Below are positions 35,061-46,410 of a stretch of DNA of 64,000 nt, one piece after another (position 1 is the stretch's first letter; the number at the start of each line of letters is the position of its first letter). Origin of the DNA: Hydnum rufescens UP504 (taxonomy: Eukaryota; Basidiomycota; Agaricomycetes; Cantharellales; Hydnaceae); assembly GCA_014904985.1 (NCBI GenBank), contig MU128920.1, positions 130,032 through 194,031 of the forward strand. Direction: 5' to 3'. The notes below the pieces were generated by a model, which was not told the origin of the DNA, did not search any database, and was given only the letters and a program-made list of their open reading frames with translations. Made by a program: the position numbers and the translations under genes.

Positions 35061-36900
35061 TTACAACTGCCCATGTACTGCCTAGAAAGGCAAGCAATGA
35101 CCACACACCCACAGTGGCAGGTGTGTGGTCACAAGGTGAGTTTTTTTATCATAGTAGATACAACAGTGCAAAAAGAGCAGTGAAAGCTGCTCTTTTTTCC
35201 CTACTTTGAATACTCTTACTAACATACTTTTATTATTCTAGATCATGACCTGGTCCAAGGCCCAATGAAACCCTGAAAAATGACAAGGGCCCAAACAACA
35301 ATATGCCAAATGGTGACACACCAAATGATAACACACCAAAATGGCAATGCACCAAACAAGAATGCAACAGACACCAACATGTGGCCCCAGGAACCACACA
35401 CCCACTGCAGTGGGTGTGTGGCACTATATATGGTGAGTCCCCCCCCCCCAGTAGATACAGCCATGCAAAAAGAGCAGCATAAGCTGCTCTTTTTGTGCTG
35501 CTTTAATGTTTGACTAACATATTAATTTTTTTAGATCCTGAACACAAGCCCAAACCAACTGGTGAATCCATGAGTACACTGCCAATGAGACCCTGTGCAT
35601 GATTATGGGCCAACACAGTAACAAACAAGTGATGATGCATGCACAAAGCCACAGACCAGAAGAGCAGGAGAATCAGGAGCCACACACCTGCTGTGGTGGG
35701 TGTGTGGCAATATAAAGTATGTATTTTTTTCAATAGCTACAAATGTGCAAAATGAGCAGTCCCTGCTCTTTTTGCGCAAGTATTACTTTTACCTAACACT
35801 TTATTCATTATTCTAGGTTAAGATATCCCAAATGGCAATGCACCAAATGAGGACATGACACACTGCTACATGCCAAATGAGGGCCCCAGGAACCACACAC
35901 CCACGGGTGTGTGGTCCTATGCAAGGTGAGTTCCCCCCCCATAGATACAGCAGCACAAAAACAGCAGCAAAAGCTGCTCTTTTCGCAGTGCTTTGGACTT
36001 CTTTTACTAACACATTTTCTATTATTCTAGCTCAAGATCTTTTCTGCAGTATGATGAAAGCCTGCAAAACAACAAGGGCCCAGATGGCAACATGCCAAAT
36101 GGCAATGTGCCACACGAGGACATGCCAATTGAGGGCATGCCAAACAATGTCATGATAGATGAGGATGCACCAAATGAGAGCCCTGGGAACCATATACCCA
36201 CTGTGGGTGTTGTCCTATATAAGGTGAGTCCCCCCCCCAGTACATATGGCCATGCAAAAAGAGCAGCTTTCACTGCTCTTTTTGCACTGCCTTTACTTCT
36301 TAACTGACTGACTCTTTTTTTTCTGTTATGTCTCCACCTTTCACACAAACAAATACCAATGCAAGAACCCCCATGACCTCCTGTATCGAAACCCAGCTGG
36401 TAATACATGAGGAAATAAAGTACCACACACACACAGCAGCAGGTGTGTGGTACTACAAGGTGAGTTTTTTTTAATTAATTTTGTGGCTTCTTGGATGCTT
36501 TCTTGTCTAACTAATGTATTGTTTTTTCTAGATCTTGGACTCAAATCTGCATGAACCCCCTGACCCCACACCCACTGAGCCAAACCTGGCAACCCCAAAC
36601 CTGCCAAATGAAGACCCTGAGAATGCAAACCTGGTGAACAAAGACCCAGTGAGCCAAGCCAAGCCAACCCCCTAATGTAAAGATAAGTATTGTTTCTTTG
36701 GCTACAATTGCACAAGAAGATCAGCCTCTGGCTGTTCTTCTTGGGTGCATGGGTGAGCCCACAGATGTATATAATAATATAATAATGAATAATATGGCTA
36801 GGGGCCCCTGGGGGGCACCCAGTGTGAACATCTAGTTAGATGTGATAAATGCAATGCAGATTATATCTAATATGATGGGGAAAAGTGACTGACCAGGCTG
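35061..36900 (+). mobile_element. P4 right arm with terminus
   Basis: Plus-oriented units have hairpins A near 35100, 35393, 35682, 35895, 36190 (degenerate) and 36421. Hairpins B lie near 35166, 35465, 35747, 35956, 36252 and 36710 (AAGAAGA-type arms). An intron-like segment runs 35433-35534. The terminus has ATAATATAATAATG, GGGGCCCCTGGGG-like sequence, ATCTAGTTAGAT and GTGACTGACCAGGCTG (about 36885-36900). Confidence 0.78.
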
Positions 36901-37407
36901 GTGCTGCTGTCATCTCCCTCCTCAACATTCAGAGGCTTGTCAGTTTTTAGTGGTTTTTTCACACATCCTCAACACCAGACACAACTTCAAGCCATACTGC
37001 CAGGCCATGCTTCAGACTGTCATTTCCTGTTCCCCCCATGTTTCTGTCATCTCTCTCCCCAGAATCCAGAGCCTTGTTGGTTTTTCACAGCCTTTTTGCA
37101 CATCTTCAACACCCAACACAACTTCAAGCCATGCAGCAAGCCATGCCTCTGGCTGCAGTTTTCTGTTAACTGGAGTTCTCCTCACATCACTCCTGCCCCT
37201 CTTGCACTTGAGGCAGTCCTCTCAGTCTGCAGTGGTCTTTTTCACATCCTCTCCCCAACAAGACTTCAAGCTACACAGCAAGCCACCCCTAGGGTTGTCA
37301 CTTTGTGTCAGTTCAGTCCTACCCAGTATCATTCTTTCTCCAGATCTATTGTGTTATATTCACAGTTTTTTTCATCAAAGTAATCAACTGAATTGTTCTT
37401 GCAGGCT
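36901..37407. other. Non-coding stretch before the KDZ gene
   Basis: Pyrimidine-rich sequence with repeated words CAACACCAGACACAACTTCAAGCC-like at about 36970, 37110 and 37260, so it holds two or three degenerate copies of a roughly 140-150-bp unit. No protein is supported. It may be a promoter/5' region of the KDZ element. Confidence 0.4.
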
Positions 37408-40400
37408 ATGGCCACTGAGCCCAAAAAACAAAGCACTTCAACTTCAGGCAGCATGGCCAATTCCTCTGTACCCAGAATTTCAGAACCCGTCAACCCAAAT
37501 CAAAGAAATGGAAGAGTAGGGAAAAGTTTCCAAAACAAGAAATCATTGGGAGTAGGCCATCTGGCCCCCTGTGCCTATCTGCTCCTGTGTTGTTGCTGCA
37601 CCAACTCCCTGAACCTGAGTGTGATGTTGGCAGATCAATTCTGTTGACATTGGACTATGAGGCTGACAATGCACCTCCAGTTCATATTCATCTTGACTCT
37701 GATAAATGATCTTGACATGCCCATCAAAAACATGCACAAGCCCATTGCTGGAGTTCAGCTGTACTTCCTTCATTAATATGGCCATTCATGGCATTTAGAT
37801 GGCTGAGAACAACACAGCCCTCATTTGCATTGGCAACCAAGCATCAGCCATGCTCCTGCCCCCATGTCGAATCCTTACAAGTGGTTTGTGTCTTCATGGA
37901 TTGTAAGTTATCATTAAGAGTTTCTGTCATCCCTTCTGAGCTGATAATTTGCTCAGATATTGAAGATATCACATTGGCTGTATGTCAATGTCAACCTGCT
38001 GCAACCCAGTTGGTTCAGTGAGGTGTCTTCCCATGTGCCCCAGTGTCACCATCATTAGCTGTTAGCCTGGACATGCTGGAATTTGTGGCTGAACTGTTTG
38101 TTCATGTTGCACCTAATGAGAGAGCATGGGTGGCAACATTGGAGAAGTACCTGAATGCTTGCAGTTATCAGTTCCTTGTTGACATTGAGGTCTCCAGAAT
38201 CATTGACCTTAATTGAATATCCCATGAGCACCTGCCACCAGAGTGCTCTCTTGATGAATTGACACCAGTCCACAAGTGCATTTACTTGAATGTGCACAAC
38301 CATATTGAACCCTTGGTTCCTCATCATGCACCCAGCCTGTACTTGTGGTCTTGTTGCCCCCTGTGTTTTCAAGGAAATCATGTGGAAGATCTCCTGTGAA
38401 TCAAGATTCTTTCCCTCTGAAAGGCAATGCACTGACTACTTCTGTTTTCCAGTGTTTCTTGCATTGTCTGCATAGACACAAACTTCCAATTGAAGTGGAA
38501 TTGTGATCTGGACAGAAGAACAGGGCATAAAGGAGAAACAGGCACTCAAGATCCTCTAGTCCAGTCTCCTAGGACTATATGGCCCAGTGATGAACACTTG
38601 GCTGAGTGGGAGACAAAGATTAATTCTATGCACCCAGCAAAGGCTACCAAGGCTGGCACAAAGAGGAAGGTTGCACAAATGACAGAGGATGATGGTGCTT
38701 ATGTTCCCAATGAGGAGGACCACATCAAATTGGGGATGACATTGCCTGTGTCAGCTCTTGACCAGTGTCTAGAGTCATTCACAGCTGCAGATGGAAGTCA
38801 AATCAAAGCATCTACTCAGAATTTCAACTCTACTGGTGTCATGGCACTCCTCTGTCAGCATGATAGGGCAATATTTCTTGCAAACATGGTGATGGCTGGA
38901 GAAAAATAGTTTTATGCCTACACACTCATTGCTGCCTTGTTACAAGAGCTACCAGAATCTTGGAGGGTCAGTCTACTATATGACATGGCTTGTGCACCTC
39001 AAAGAAGTCTAATCAAGTGGCAGTTTATGCCAGAATGGCTGGATCATATTTCTTTTGGTGTCTCAATTTTTCATGCCTACAGCCACCAGTGGGTATGCCA
39101 ACTATGGTATCACCCTAGGAAAGCAGAGCTCTGGGGTCTTTCAGATGGGGAGGGCTGTGAGCATTTCTGGAGTGAACTCATGAAGCTTATTCCATGCCTT
39201 TGAGTCACTGGGGTGAGTCACTTGAAGTTCAATGTAGTTGCAGTGGCTCAGTAATACTGATTACCTTGTAGCATCATTGTATATTATTCATCATAGACCT
39301 TCAGGTCAAACATATCAATCAACTGAAGCAAGAAGGTGTGGAAAAGTGGCTCCAAGAATGAGTTTCAAAGGCAAGTGAGTGTCTCTATGAAGCAGAGGGA
39401 AAACTAGGCAACAATTCTGTCCAGCATCTCCTTGCCCAGTTCAAGGCTCAGAGTGACTATCAGAGCAAGCCTATCACTCATAAATGCTACACAATGATGC
39501 TTGAGTATTGAGTAACATGGGTATGCTCATTATATGAGTAATTGATCAGGCCAATCAAAGAGGATGGGGGCTTGTGCAGTTGAACAGATTCTTACATTAT
39601 CAGAAACAGCAGACCTGTTGACCTCACAACTAGAAGACCTGAGTGCAGAAGTCCTTGAGACAGTGTGGCAGGATTCTGAGGTGGTGGTGTCTACTGCTCT
39701 GAGGAATAAGATTGATGAGACAAAGGAAGCTCTTTGAAAGGTGGCAAGCAGTATGGCATGAAAGGTGGATGCATTGAGGGCCTTGGATCCCATCTCCCTC
39801 AAGACACTTGAGGAGATGAAAAGAAGCTCATGGATCAATGTGCAACTCAATCTCCATGTCCTCAGAGCCCAACTTCTCACTAAGCTCCATGCACAAAAGT
39901 TCAAACTTAGTTCTCTGGATAGGGCCCATGCTAATCAGAAGCTAGGTGTGTATTGCAGATCAAGATGCATTTATTCCTTCATTCTCCCCTGACTAAGTCA
40001 TGGTTGTCTTCAAATCAAAACACAAGGGCCCACATTGACAAGGCTGTGAAAGATCATATGCCTGAAATCCAGGCAACACTGAAGTGGTACAATGAGAAGA
40101 TCCAGCAGCTTGTCAGTATGAGAGGGAAAAATGGCATTCTGCATGGTGCCTATGTACCTCAGGAGATAAAATCAGAAGGCTTGTTGAAGATGGATATAAA
40201 TCAGCCTTTGTGGGAAGATGTCTATATTGCTGATTTACCTGATGGGAAAGCACCTGACTGGCTGGGGGATGAGTCTGTGCATACTGGTATTAGGGCAGCA
40301 CAGGAGGCCATCAACTGCAAGCAGGATCTGCTTAGATGTCATGCAGAACACTTGAATTTGTGTGCTTGGTATAGGTCTGAATTTACAGCTACTAAGAGGG

Positions 40401-40785
40401 CCTGTGATCTGTCCTCAGGTGTGTTAGTATTGTTCACTATGGTGTAATGATGCTGACAGCATACTCAGATTCAGATATCAAACACTTCCTATTGGTCCAC
40501 CTCAACTACCTCTATGATCTTGGTATTCACTGGAAGGAGGATGCTATTGGGTTACCAGCAGCTGATGGCAGCCTGGAGTGGGATGTAATGCCAATGCCAC
40601 CATCAATACCTCAGGAGGGTTGTAGTGCCAGGACACCTCAAGACCTTGGGGAGCCAGCAGTGATTGATGAGGTGTCAGATGATGATGATGGAGGGGAAGT
40701 GGAGGAGGCTCCAAAAGAGGTTGATATCATGATACTGAATGCTCTTGATCACCTTGATGGGGTAGGACTTGGAAATATTGTTTAA
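37408..40785 (+). pseudogene. KDZ-type DDE transposase (basidiomycete DNA transposon)
   Basis: Scattered plus-strand frames together read as a KDZ (Kyakuja/Dileera/Zisupton) transposase. A cysteine-cluster region comes first: CQCQPAATQLV near 37975-38015, then a TGA and GVFPCAP, and later CCPLCF. The catalytic core follows, with first Asp in CIDTNFQLK (about 38470-38500), then FNSTGVMALLCQHD (38820-38865), second Asp in LLYDMAC (about 38975), HAYSHQWVCQL (about 39070-39105) and Glu in DGEGCEHFWSEL (about 39145-39180). The C-terminal region at 40040-40380 (LWEDVYI, WLGDESVHTGIRAAQE) is also typical. Frameshifts, TGA stops and one TAG (after GEK, about 38910) disable it. A possible start is ATG 37408, just after CTTGCAG. 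CG dinucleotides are almost absent. Confidence 0.85.
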
Positions 40786-40859
40786 TGTATTAGTTTTGCC
40801 AATTTTTGCCAATAGATGAATGAACCTTATTCCATGAGTCTTCTGTGAGTCCCAACCCA

Positions 40860-41142
40860 AACTGGGTGTGCCAGGTAGGATTTTGTGCAAGTTCCTTGTC
40901 AAATGGGGTCCCAGAGACCTAAAGGTACCTAACTTCTATGGGGCCCCAGAAATGTAATAGGCCTAAGCATCTTGGGATCCCAAACCCCAAAATAAGCCTA
41001 AAGTACATTGAATTGCTCCCAGAAATAGCCATGTTTAATATTACTTTGGGGCCCCAGGCTCTCTCAGCCTAACTAGGCTCATTCCATGACTCATTTTTGG
41101 GCCTACTTTAGGTACTGAAAATGGCTGACCAGGCTGACCAGG
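40860..41142. repeat. P-like terminus downstream of the KDZ gene
   Basis: This stretch carries the word set found at the P termini: GGGGCCCCAG blocks (about 40940 and 41047), CTAACTAGGCTCATT (about 41070-41085), GGTACTGAAAATGG (about 41112-41125) and TGACCAGGCTGACCAGGCTG (about 41123-41142). With the P4 terminus at 36885-36900 it brackets the KDZ transposase. A shared end between the autonomous KDZ element and the P family is inferred. Confidence 0.5.
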
Positions 41143-42415
41143 CTGATAAAGTGGATCATTGATGACTGTGTTACTCTGCTGAGTGATGAGATTATATCCT
41201 TTAAGGAATTAGTAGTGATTCCAGATGGTGTAGCAATGCTGAAGGTTCATTCTCATCTCCATCAAGACAGGGTCCTACTTATTGTAACACTTGTGGGAAT
41301 CTAGGCAAGCAGAACAATCAGGGTTCCAGATCTGGGGACATTGATTGAACTTCAAAAGGCCAGCCTGTCAAATCAAGGTCATGATGACAATGGGATCAGT
41401 CTCAAACTCACCACCTGAGTCCAACATGGCCTCTTGGGTTACATCATTGATACCAAGCTGCCAATCTGGGTGGTTCTTGTTACACCAGAGCCAACCAAAA
41501 CAAGGACTTGCAACTTCTCTTATACCATGGAATTCATCTGACTCTCCAAGGGGTAGAGATATTGCCAAAGCTTCAATGTCTAAAAAAGACAAAAAAGGCT
41601 GCAGTGTTGTCTACACAGGTCAGTCTTCAAGCCCATTTAACTGAGACAATTCTGATCCAGGTGACTTCTCAGCCTTGTCTGATGCTATCATTGATTGGAA
41701 GCCTATTTTATTGAAAATGGACATTGACAGTCAATCCAAAGATGACAGTCTGTCATTAACAAAGGCAGAATTTGAAGAGGAACACCTTGCCTCATATCAT
41801 ATCCCTGATTACAACACTGGAATGCTGCAAGGTGCTGGGGACTCAGAGGAATCCAAATCTGGAAACATCAATTTTGTGGCACCTGTGACTGGGTCCTGTA
41901 GCCATGTACTACAAATTCATGTTAAGGGACCTTTGCTGAATCAAACAACAGGTGAATTTAGGTAATCCATGAGTATAGGATATTCTTTGACTTCTTACAT
42001 CTAGAGCTCTGCAATGACCTGGATTTCATTCCCACCTCATCATGGTTGTCAAAACTGGGCACTGCAAAATTGATGTCTCCAGAAGCTCCTTATATAAAGG
42101 AGTCTGATAGGCCCTGAAAGAAGAGGAAGCTCACAGTTGGCCCAGATGAACCAGAAATCCAGACACTGCTATTTGATAAAAGATACATGAAGATTATTGG
42201 GACTCAATGGTCCACTTCCCAAGCTCAAAACACTATGTTAATCTGAAGACTGCACTTGACCAGTTGGACATAGATATATGGACACCTTACAAGACACATC
42301 TTAACACATTCCCTGATCTTCTGAGTTCCACCATAATCTCCCCCACTTGTTTACTTTCATATTTAACTTTTTCCAGATCTCAGCCTCCCCCAGAGAGTTT
42401 AATTCAGTATTCAAC
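41143..42415. other. Unidentified decayed sequence
   Basis: Short plus-strand frames (41345-41644, 41675-41965, 42207-42599) overlap or shift without forming a recognisable protein. The 41675-41965 frame is acidic and hydrophilic. CpG is nearly absent, as in other old elements here. It could be a decayed transposon or gene remnant; I cannot name it. Confidence 0.3.
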
Positions 42416-43416
42416 CTATGGATGCTGTGGTTCAGGTTTAAACCTGTGGAACCTAAGTTTAAACCTGAACCTGACCCAGGTCAGGTTCCATTGGGGTCAG
42501 GTTTCATTTCATTTTCTTCAGGTCAGGTTCAGGTTTTGCCCTTTCCCTGAATCCAAAAACCAGTCTGAAACCAGGTTTAAACCTGAACCTGAAAGGTAGG
42601 GTGTAGGTTCCATTCCATGTAAATTGACCATTATTCTGGCACCAAATCTGGCAATTTACACATGTGACTATACTTCTGGAGTCAGAAGTCACATGACTTG
42701 GCCATCACATGAGGTAATTGGTGCAGGTCACAAGTCACATGTATGGTTGCCATGGTCAGGTTTTGGTCAGGTTTTGCCCAATTTCGGCAAAACCTAAACC
42801 TGACCAGGTTCCAAAATCACCCATGAGGGCAAAACCTGAACCTGACCTGAGGTTCAGTCTCATTCAGGTCAGGTTCAGGTTTAAACCTGGTTTAAACCTG
42901 AAACCTGAGGTATGAGGGAAGCCAACATTTTCAAGGGGTACTACAGAATATCTAGACCCTCTGCTCAAGTCTCTGCCTCTGCCACTCCCTTTACATCCTA
43001 CTTTAGATTCACATCTCCTTCCTAGCCCCCTTTCACTTCAATTTACTGCTCACACATCTTCTGGAGATGGTATTTAGTCACTACATTCTGTCATGTGACC
43101 TGTGACCTGCACCAATTACCTCATTTGATGGCCAAGTCATGTGACTTCTGACTCCAGAAGTATAGTCACATGTGTAAATTGCCAGATTTGGGGCCAGAAT
43201 AGTGGTCAATTTACATGGAATGGAACCTACACCTACCTTTCAGGTTCAGGTTTAAACCTGGTTTCAGACTGGTTTTTGGATTCAGGGCAAGGGCAAAACC
43301 TGAACCTGACCTGAAGAAAATGAAATGAAACCTGACCCCAATGGAACCTGACCTGGGTCAGGTTCAGGTTTAAACTCAGGTTCCACAGGTTTAAACCTGA
43401 ACCACAGCATCCATAG
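42416..43416. mobile_element. Foldback (MITE-like) element with long inverted repeats
   Basis: This 1001-bp element begins CTATGGATGCTGTGG and ends CCACAGCATCCATAG. The terminal inverted repeats are about 330 bp (42416-42745 and 43090-43416). They contain the palindrome CAGGTTTAAACCTG several times and a shared block around CATGTAAATTGACC/GGTCAATTTACATG. The middle (42745-43090) matches the truncated copy in the gypsy 5' LTR (2888-3552). No transposase is encoded. It lies beside, and probably cut, a hAT remnant. Confidence 0.85.
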
Positions 43417-43429
43417 TCACAGTGGGAGT

Positions 43430-44260
43430 TGAGGAACATGTCCTCTACTTACCTTATTTACAATGTTGGCTCAGTGAAGCATTTGCTTCACAGCATGACA
43501 AATAGATTTCCCATCATGGCTCCCAGGAAGGTGGTGAAAGGCAATGAGATTGGCACAAAGGACTAAAGAATTATCTTCACACTGTTGTATCCAGTGTGCC
43601 ATTATTGCTAAGAATGGGTAGAGCTGGCTGTTGGACCATATGTCCACTGTGAATTATATCTTTCCCAAAGAGCCCTCAGGAAACCAGTCAATAAATTTGT
43701 CCACACCTAGGATATCTAGGATTATATTCTTACTGCCATTTCAGTCTTCAGCTTCTCGAATTCCTCATGCCACATCTTGATAATGGCATTTCAGATTGTT
43801 GTATGATGTGGTATCTCTTTGTCAAAGTATCCTTCAAGTAAAGCAAGAGTTCCCAAAACTCTGGGCACTCAATAATGTATATAGACTACAACGAGAAGCC
43901 ATGTCAGATAGGCTGCCATTTCATGAGTAGTATATATGCACCTGGTCATCTGCTGCTATCCAGCAGGTGAGATGGTTCAGAAGGCCTTCTGTAGTGCCTC
44001 TTTTGTGTGTTCCAGTTCAGCTGAGCACATTTCACTGTGTTTTTGACACAGAGATGCAATAGCAATTGTCCAACCATTTGTATTGCAAGTCTCAATATAC
44101 TCATCTGCATGGAACTTTTCTATGTGATGATGAAGAGTGGATGTGCTTGAGTTTTCATATTCCCAGGTATGACCATCATCAGGCTTCAGGCCATTTGACT
44201 TGCTATGGAGAGACCTGCCCAATAGTTAATAGTCCATATGTTTTCTAGAGTGGAAATTAA
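43430..44260 (-). pseudogene. hAT transposase remnant
   Basis: Read on the minus strand, the N-terminal part shows a BED-finger-like tail with HHHIEKFHADEY (about 44110-44145). After several stops a core segment reads FTVDIWSNSQLYPFLAIMAHWI (about 43590-43660), the usual start of the hAT catalytic domain (T-DIWT... AHWI), followed by LVLCANLIAFHHLPGSHDG. The copy is truncated by the foldback element at 43416, and no dimerisation domain is left. hAT elements move by cut and paste; this one cannot. Confidence 0.7.
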
Positions 44261-44493
44261 GTGAGCATACTGGCAATATTTGCACTGGGCACCCTGGCAG
44301 CCAGGTGTTGATTCAAATCATACAAAGAAATGGTCAATATCTGTAGTCTTTGTGGTCTGCTGTTTCAGCTTCTTCAATAGGGCAGTGAGGATTGGAGAAT
44401 TTTGAAATGACCAAGGTGAGGCATGCAAAGGGGTCTTTGCCAGCTGAAGATGTTCCCTGAGCTCAGTGTGAGGCACAAGCCCCTAGCTCCAGG
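44261..44493. other. Spacer before the DIRS element
   Basis: This stretch of about 230 bp holds no gene or repeat that I can assign. It may be the end of the hAT remnant. Confidence 0.4.
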
Positions 44494-44685
44494 ACTTGAT
44501 AAGTGTAGTAGACCCAATTAAGTGAGATGTTCCTTTTTCCCCCGATAGTAGAGTCTACGTTTTTAGTCTGAGTGTCCCACACTACGGCTTGATCCGGAAC
44601 AGCTCCTCATCAGCAATTCACTCATCTTGCTCACCCCATCCGTTCATACGCCACACGCGCACTCAAGAATTTTTCTATCTCACCC

Positions 44686-45972
44686 ATGGCTGGTTCTTCA
44701 AGCTCTGCTACCCCCTCTACTGGTCCTATGTCTACTCCTAACCCTTTTGCAGGGTTTACACTGAAAGACGTCACTCCGCTGGGACCACACATGCTTGCTC
44801 TGGGTGAAGAAGCACATAACATTGCATTCCACATGACTCTCCCATCCTTCCATGCCATGCACCCATCTCTCTCGCACCCTCTTTCCCCTGCAGACATGCA
44901 TTCCTTTGCACGTGAATGTGAGAAAGTCAGCTTTGCGTACTTGCAGGCTCTGTCATCCTCCGGCTCTCCTGAAGTTTCACCACCTGCTACTACCACCTCG
45001 ACATCCTTGCCAACCTCCAAACTTAGCTTTGATACTCTCCCAGTATACTCGCGCCCAAACCATGGTATAGAGTTCGTTCCCAGAGATCTAAGGCAGACAA
45101 TTAAGGCGCAGCACTACATTCCTCTGAACATGCTCACATTTGATGCCCTCCAGCATTGGCATCGCAATGAGACTGTTCTCTCCATGGAAACTATTAGGGC
45201 ACACCTTGATGATGGAACCTCCTCCAAGGTCACTATCGTTTCTACATCTCCTTTCCTCACTGGTGAAGACAATCTAGACAAGATTCAATGGGAGGAAGGA
45301 GCCTCCAATCTTGTCGCCACAATCAGAGAGGTGCTTGGCAGTGGGTTTGATGACATGTTCCACTCGTGGTTCAAGAAGCTCTGAACCCACTATCTCTACA
45401 CGTTGCCCCTGTATTTTCCTATCATTTGACACTTTGACATTGCCAAGAGGAAGCAATGGTTCGCCTCCCCCTTCATCCTCAATGACAGCCTCTTTGGTGA
45501 ACTGGCAGAGTTTACTTCTGAGATTCGCCATGAGCAGCATGATTCCTTCATTGAGGCCAAGGTCTCTGAGCATCTCAATACACTCTCTGCTCTTCCAAAC
45601 ACACTGCCGGCTCATGTAATTGCCCCAGCTCGCTCAGCTCATCCCCACACCCATGACTGCACCCCTTATGATCATCCATTTCCTTCAAGCTCCCAAGGCA
45701 CAGCCACAGGCTTGGGCAGCTGCTGTCTCTGTGGGTGCTCCAGCCATACCGCAAGATCTTGCCACGAGAAGTTTATTGCAAAGGGAGCCCCTACCAAGTC
45801 CTGTTTCCAAGATGGCAAGCTCACCCTTGCCAGCAACACTAGCTCTGTCCTCTGCTTCTACTTCAATACCCGTGGCTGCCCTCAACAGCCCAGCTCAGGA
45901 CATGGGGCCCACAAATGCTCCGTCTGTCTTGATGGATCTCACGGTGCCCAATCCTGTCAGCTCCGGCTTTGA
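44686..45972 (+). pseudogene. DIRS Gag with two cysteine clusters
   Basis: One frame of 429 codons starts at ATG 44686, with two internal TGAs (45382 and 45427). The N-terminal region is helical and Ser/Pro-rich. Two cysteine clusters lie near the end: CCLCGCSSHTARSCHEK (about 45722-45772) and CFYFNTRGCPQQPSS with HKCSVCLDGSHGAQSC (about 45853-45960), as in DIRS Gag proteins of basidiomycetes. Both stops lie in contexts where CGA would restore an open frame. The end overlaps the pol frame by about 350 bp, a common DIRS arrangement. Confidence 0.8.
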
Positions 45973-46410
45973 TGCTCCCACAACCCCTCTGCTTGCTGAT
46001 GTCTTTGAGAGATATCTTTATCTATTTTCCCTGACTTCAAGATACCCTGACCTCTGTTCTTTCATTCGCCAAGGCTTTCCTATGGGCCCAATGCCCCTGC
46101 TGTCTCACACTGTAATCCAAAAAAACCACTATAAGACCCCTCAGGAAGCTAGCCTTGTCCAGGAATACTGGGACTCCGAGATTGCTCTTGGACGTATGGC
46201 AGGACCAATGCCTGTCTCTTCAGCACAGGCCCTGCTCCACTCACACTTTCGCACCTCCCCTGTTGGTCTTGTTCCGAAACCTGGTAAACCTGGGAAATGG
46301 CACATCATTCATGACCTCTCGTTCAAAGGAAGTGCAGGGATCTCCATCAATGATTGCATTCCTGAAGACCGTAAAACTGTCTGGGTAAAGTTTGATGATT
46401 TTGCCTCCTG

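Noticed and set aside
15160..36300. Hairpin B as transcription terminators
   Set aside because: The stem followed by T-rich sequence resembles bacterial terminators, but the context is fungal and the hairpins occur in every unit on both strands.
15091..36745. Regular hairpin arrays as a CRISPR array
   Set aside because: Spacers are long, low in complexity and related to each other, repeats are palindromic and unevenly spaced, and the context is eukaryotic with no cas genes.
36901..41142. TET/JBP dioxygenase gene linked to the KDZ element
   Set aside because: Such genes can accompany KDZ transposons in basidiomycetes, but no HxD...H iron-binding pattern in a suitable frame was found here.
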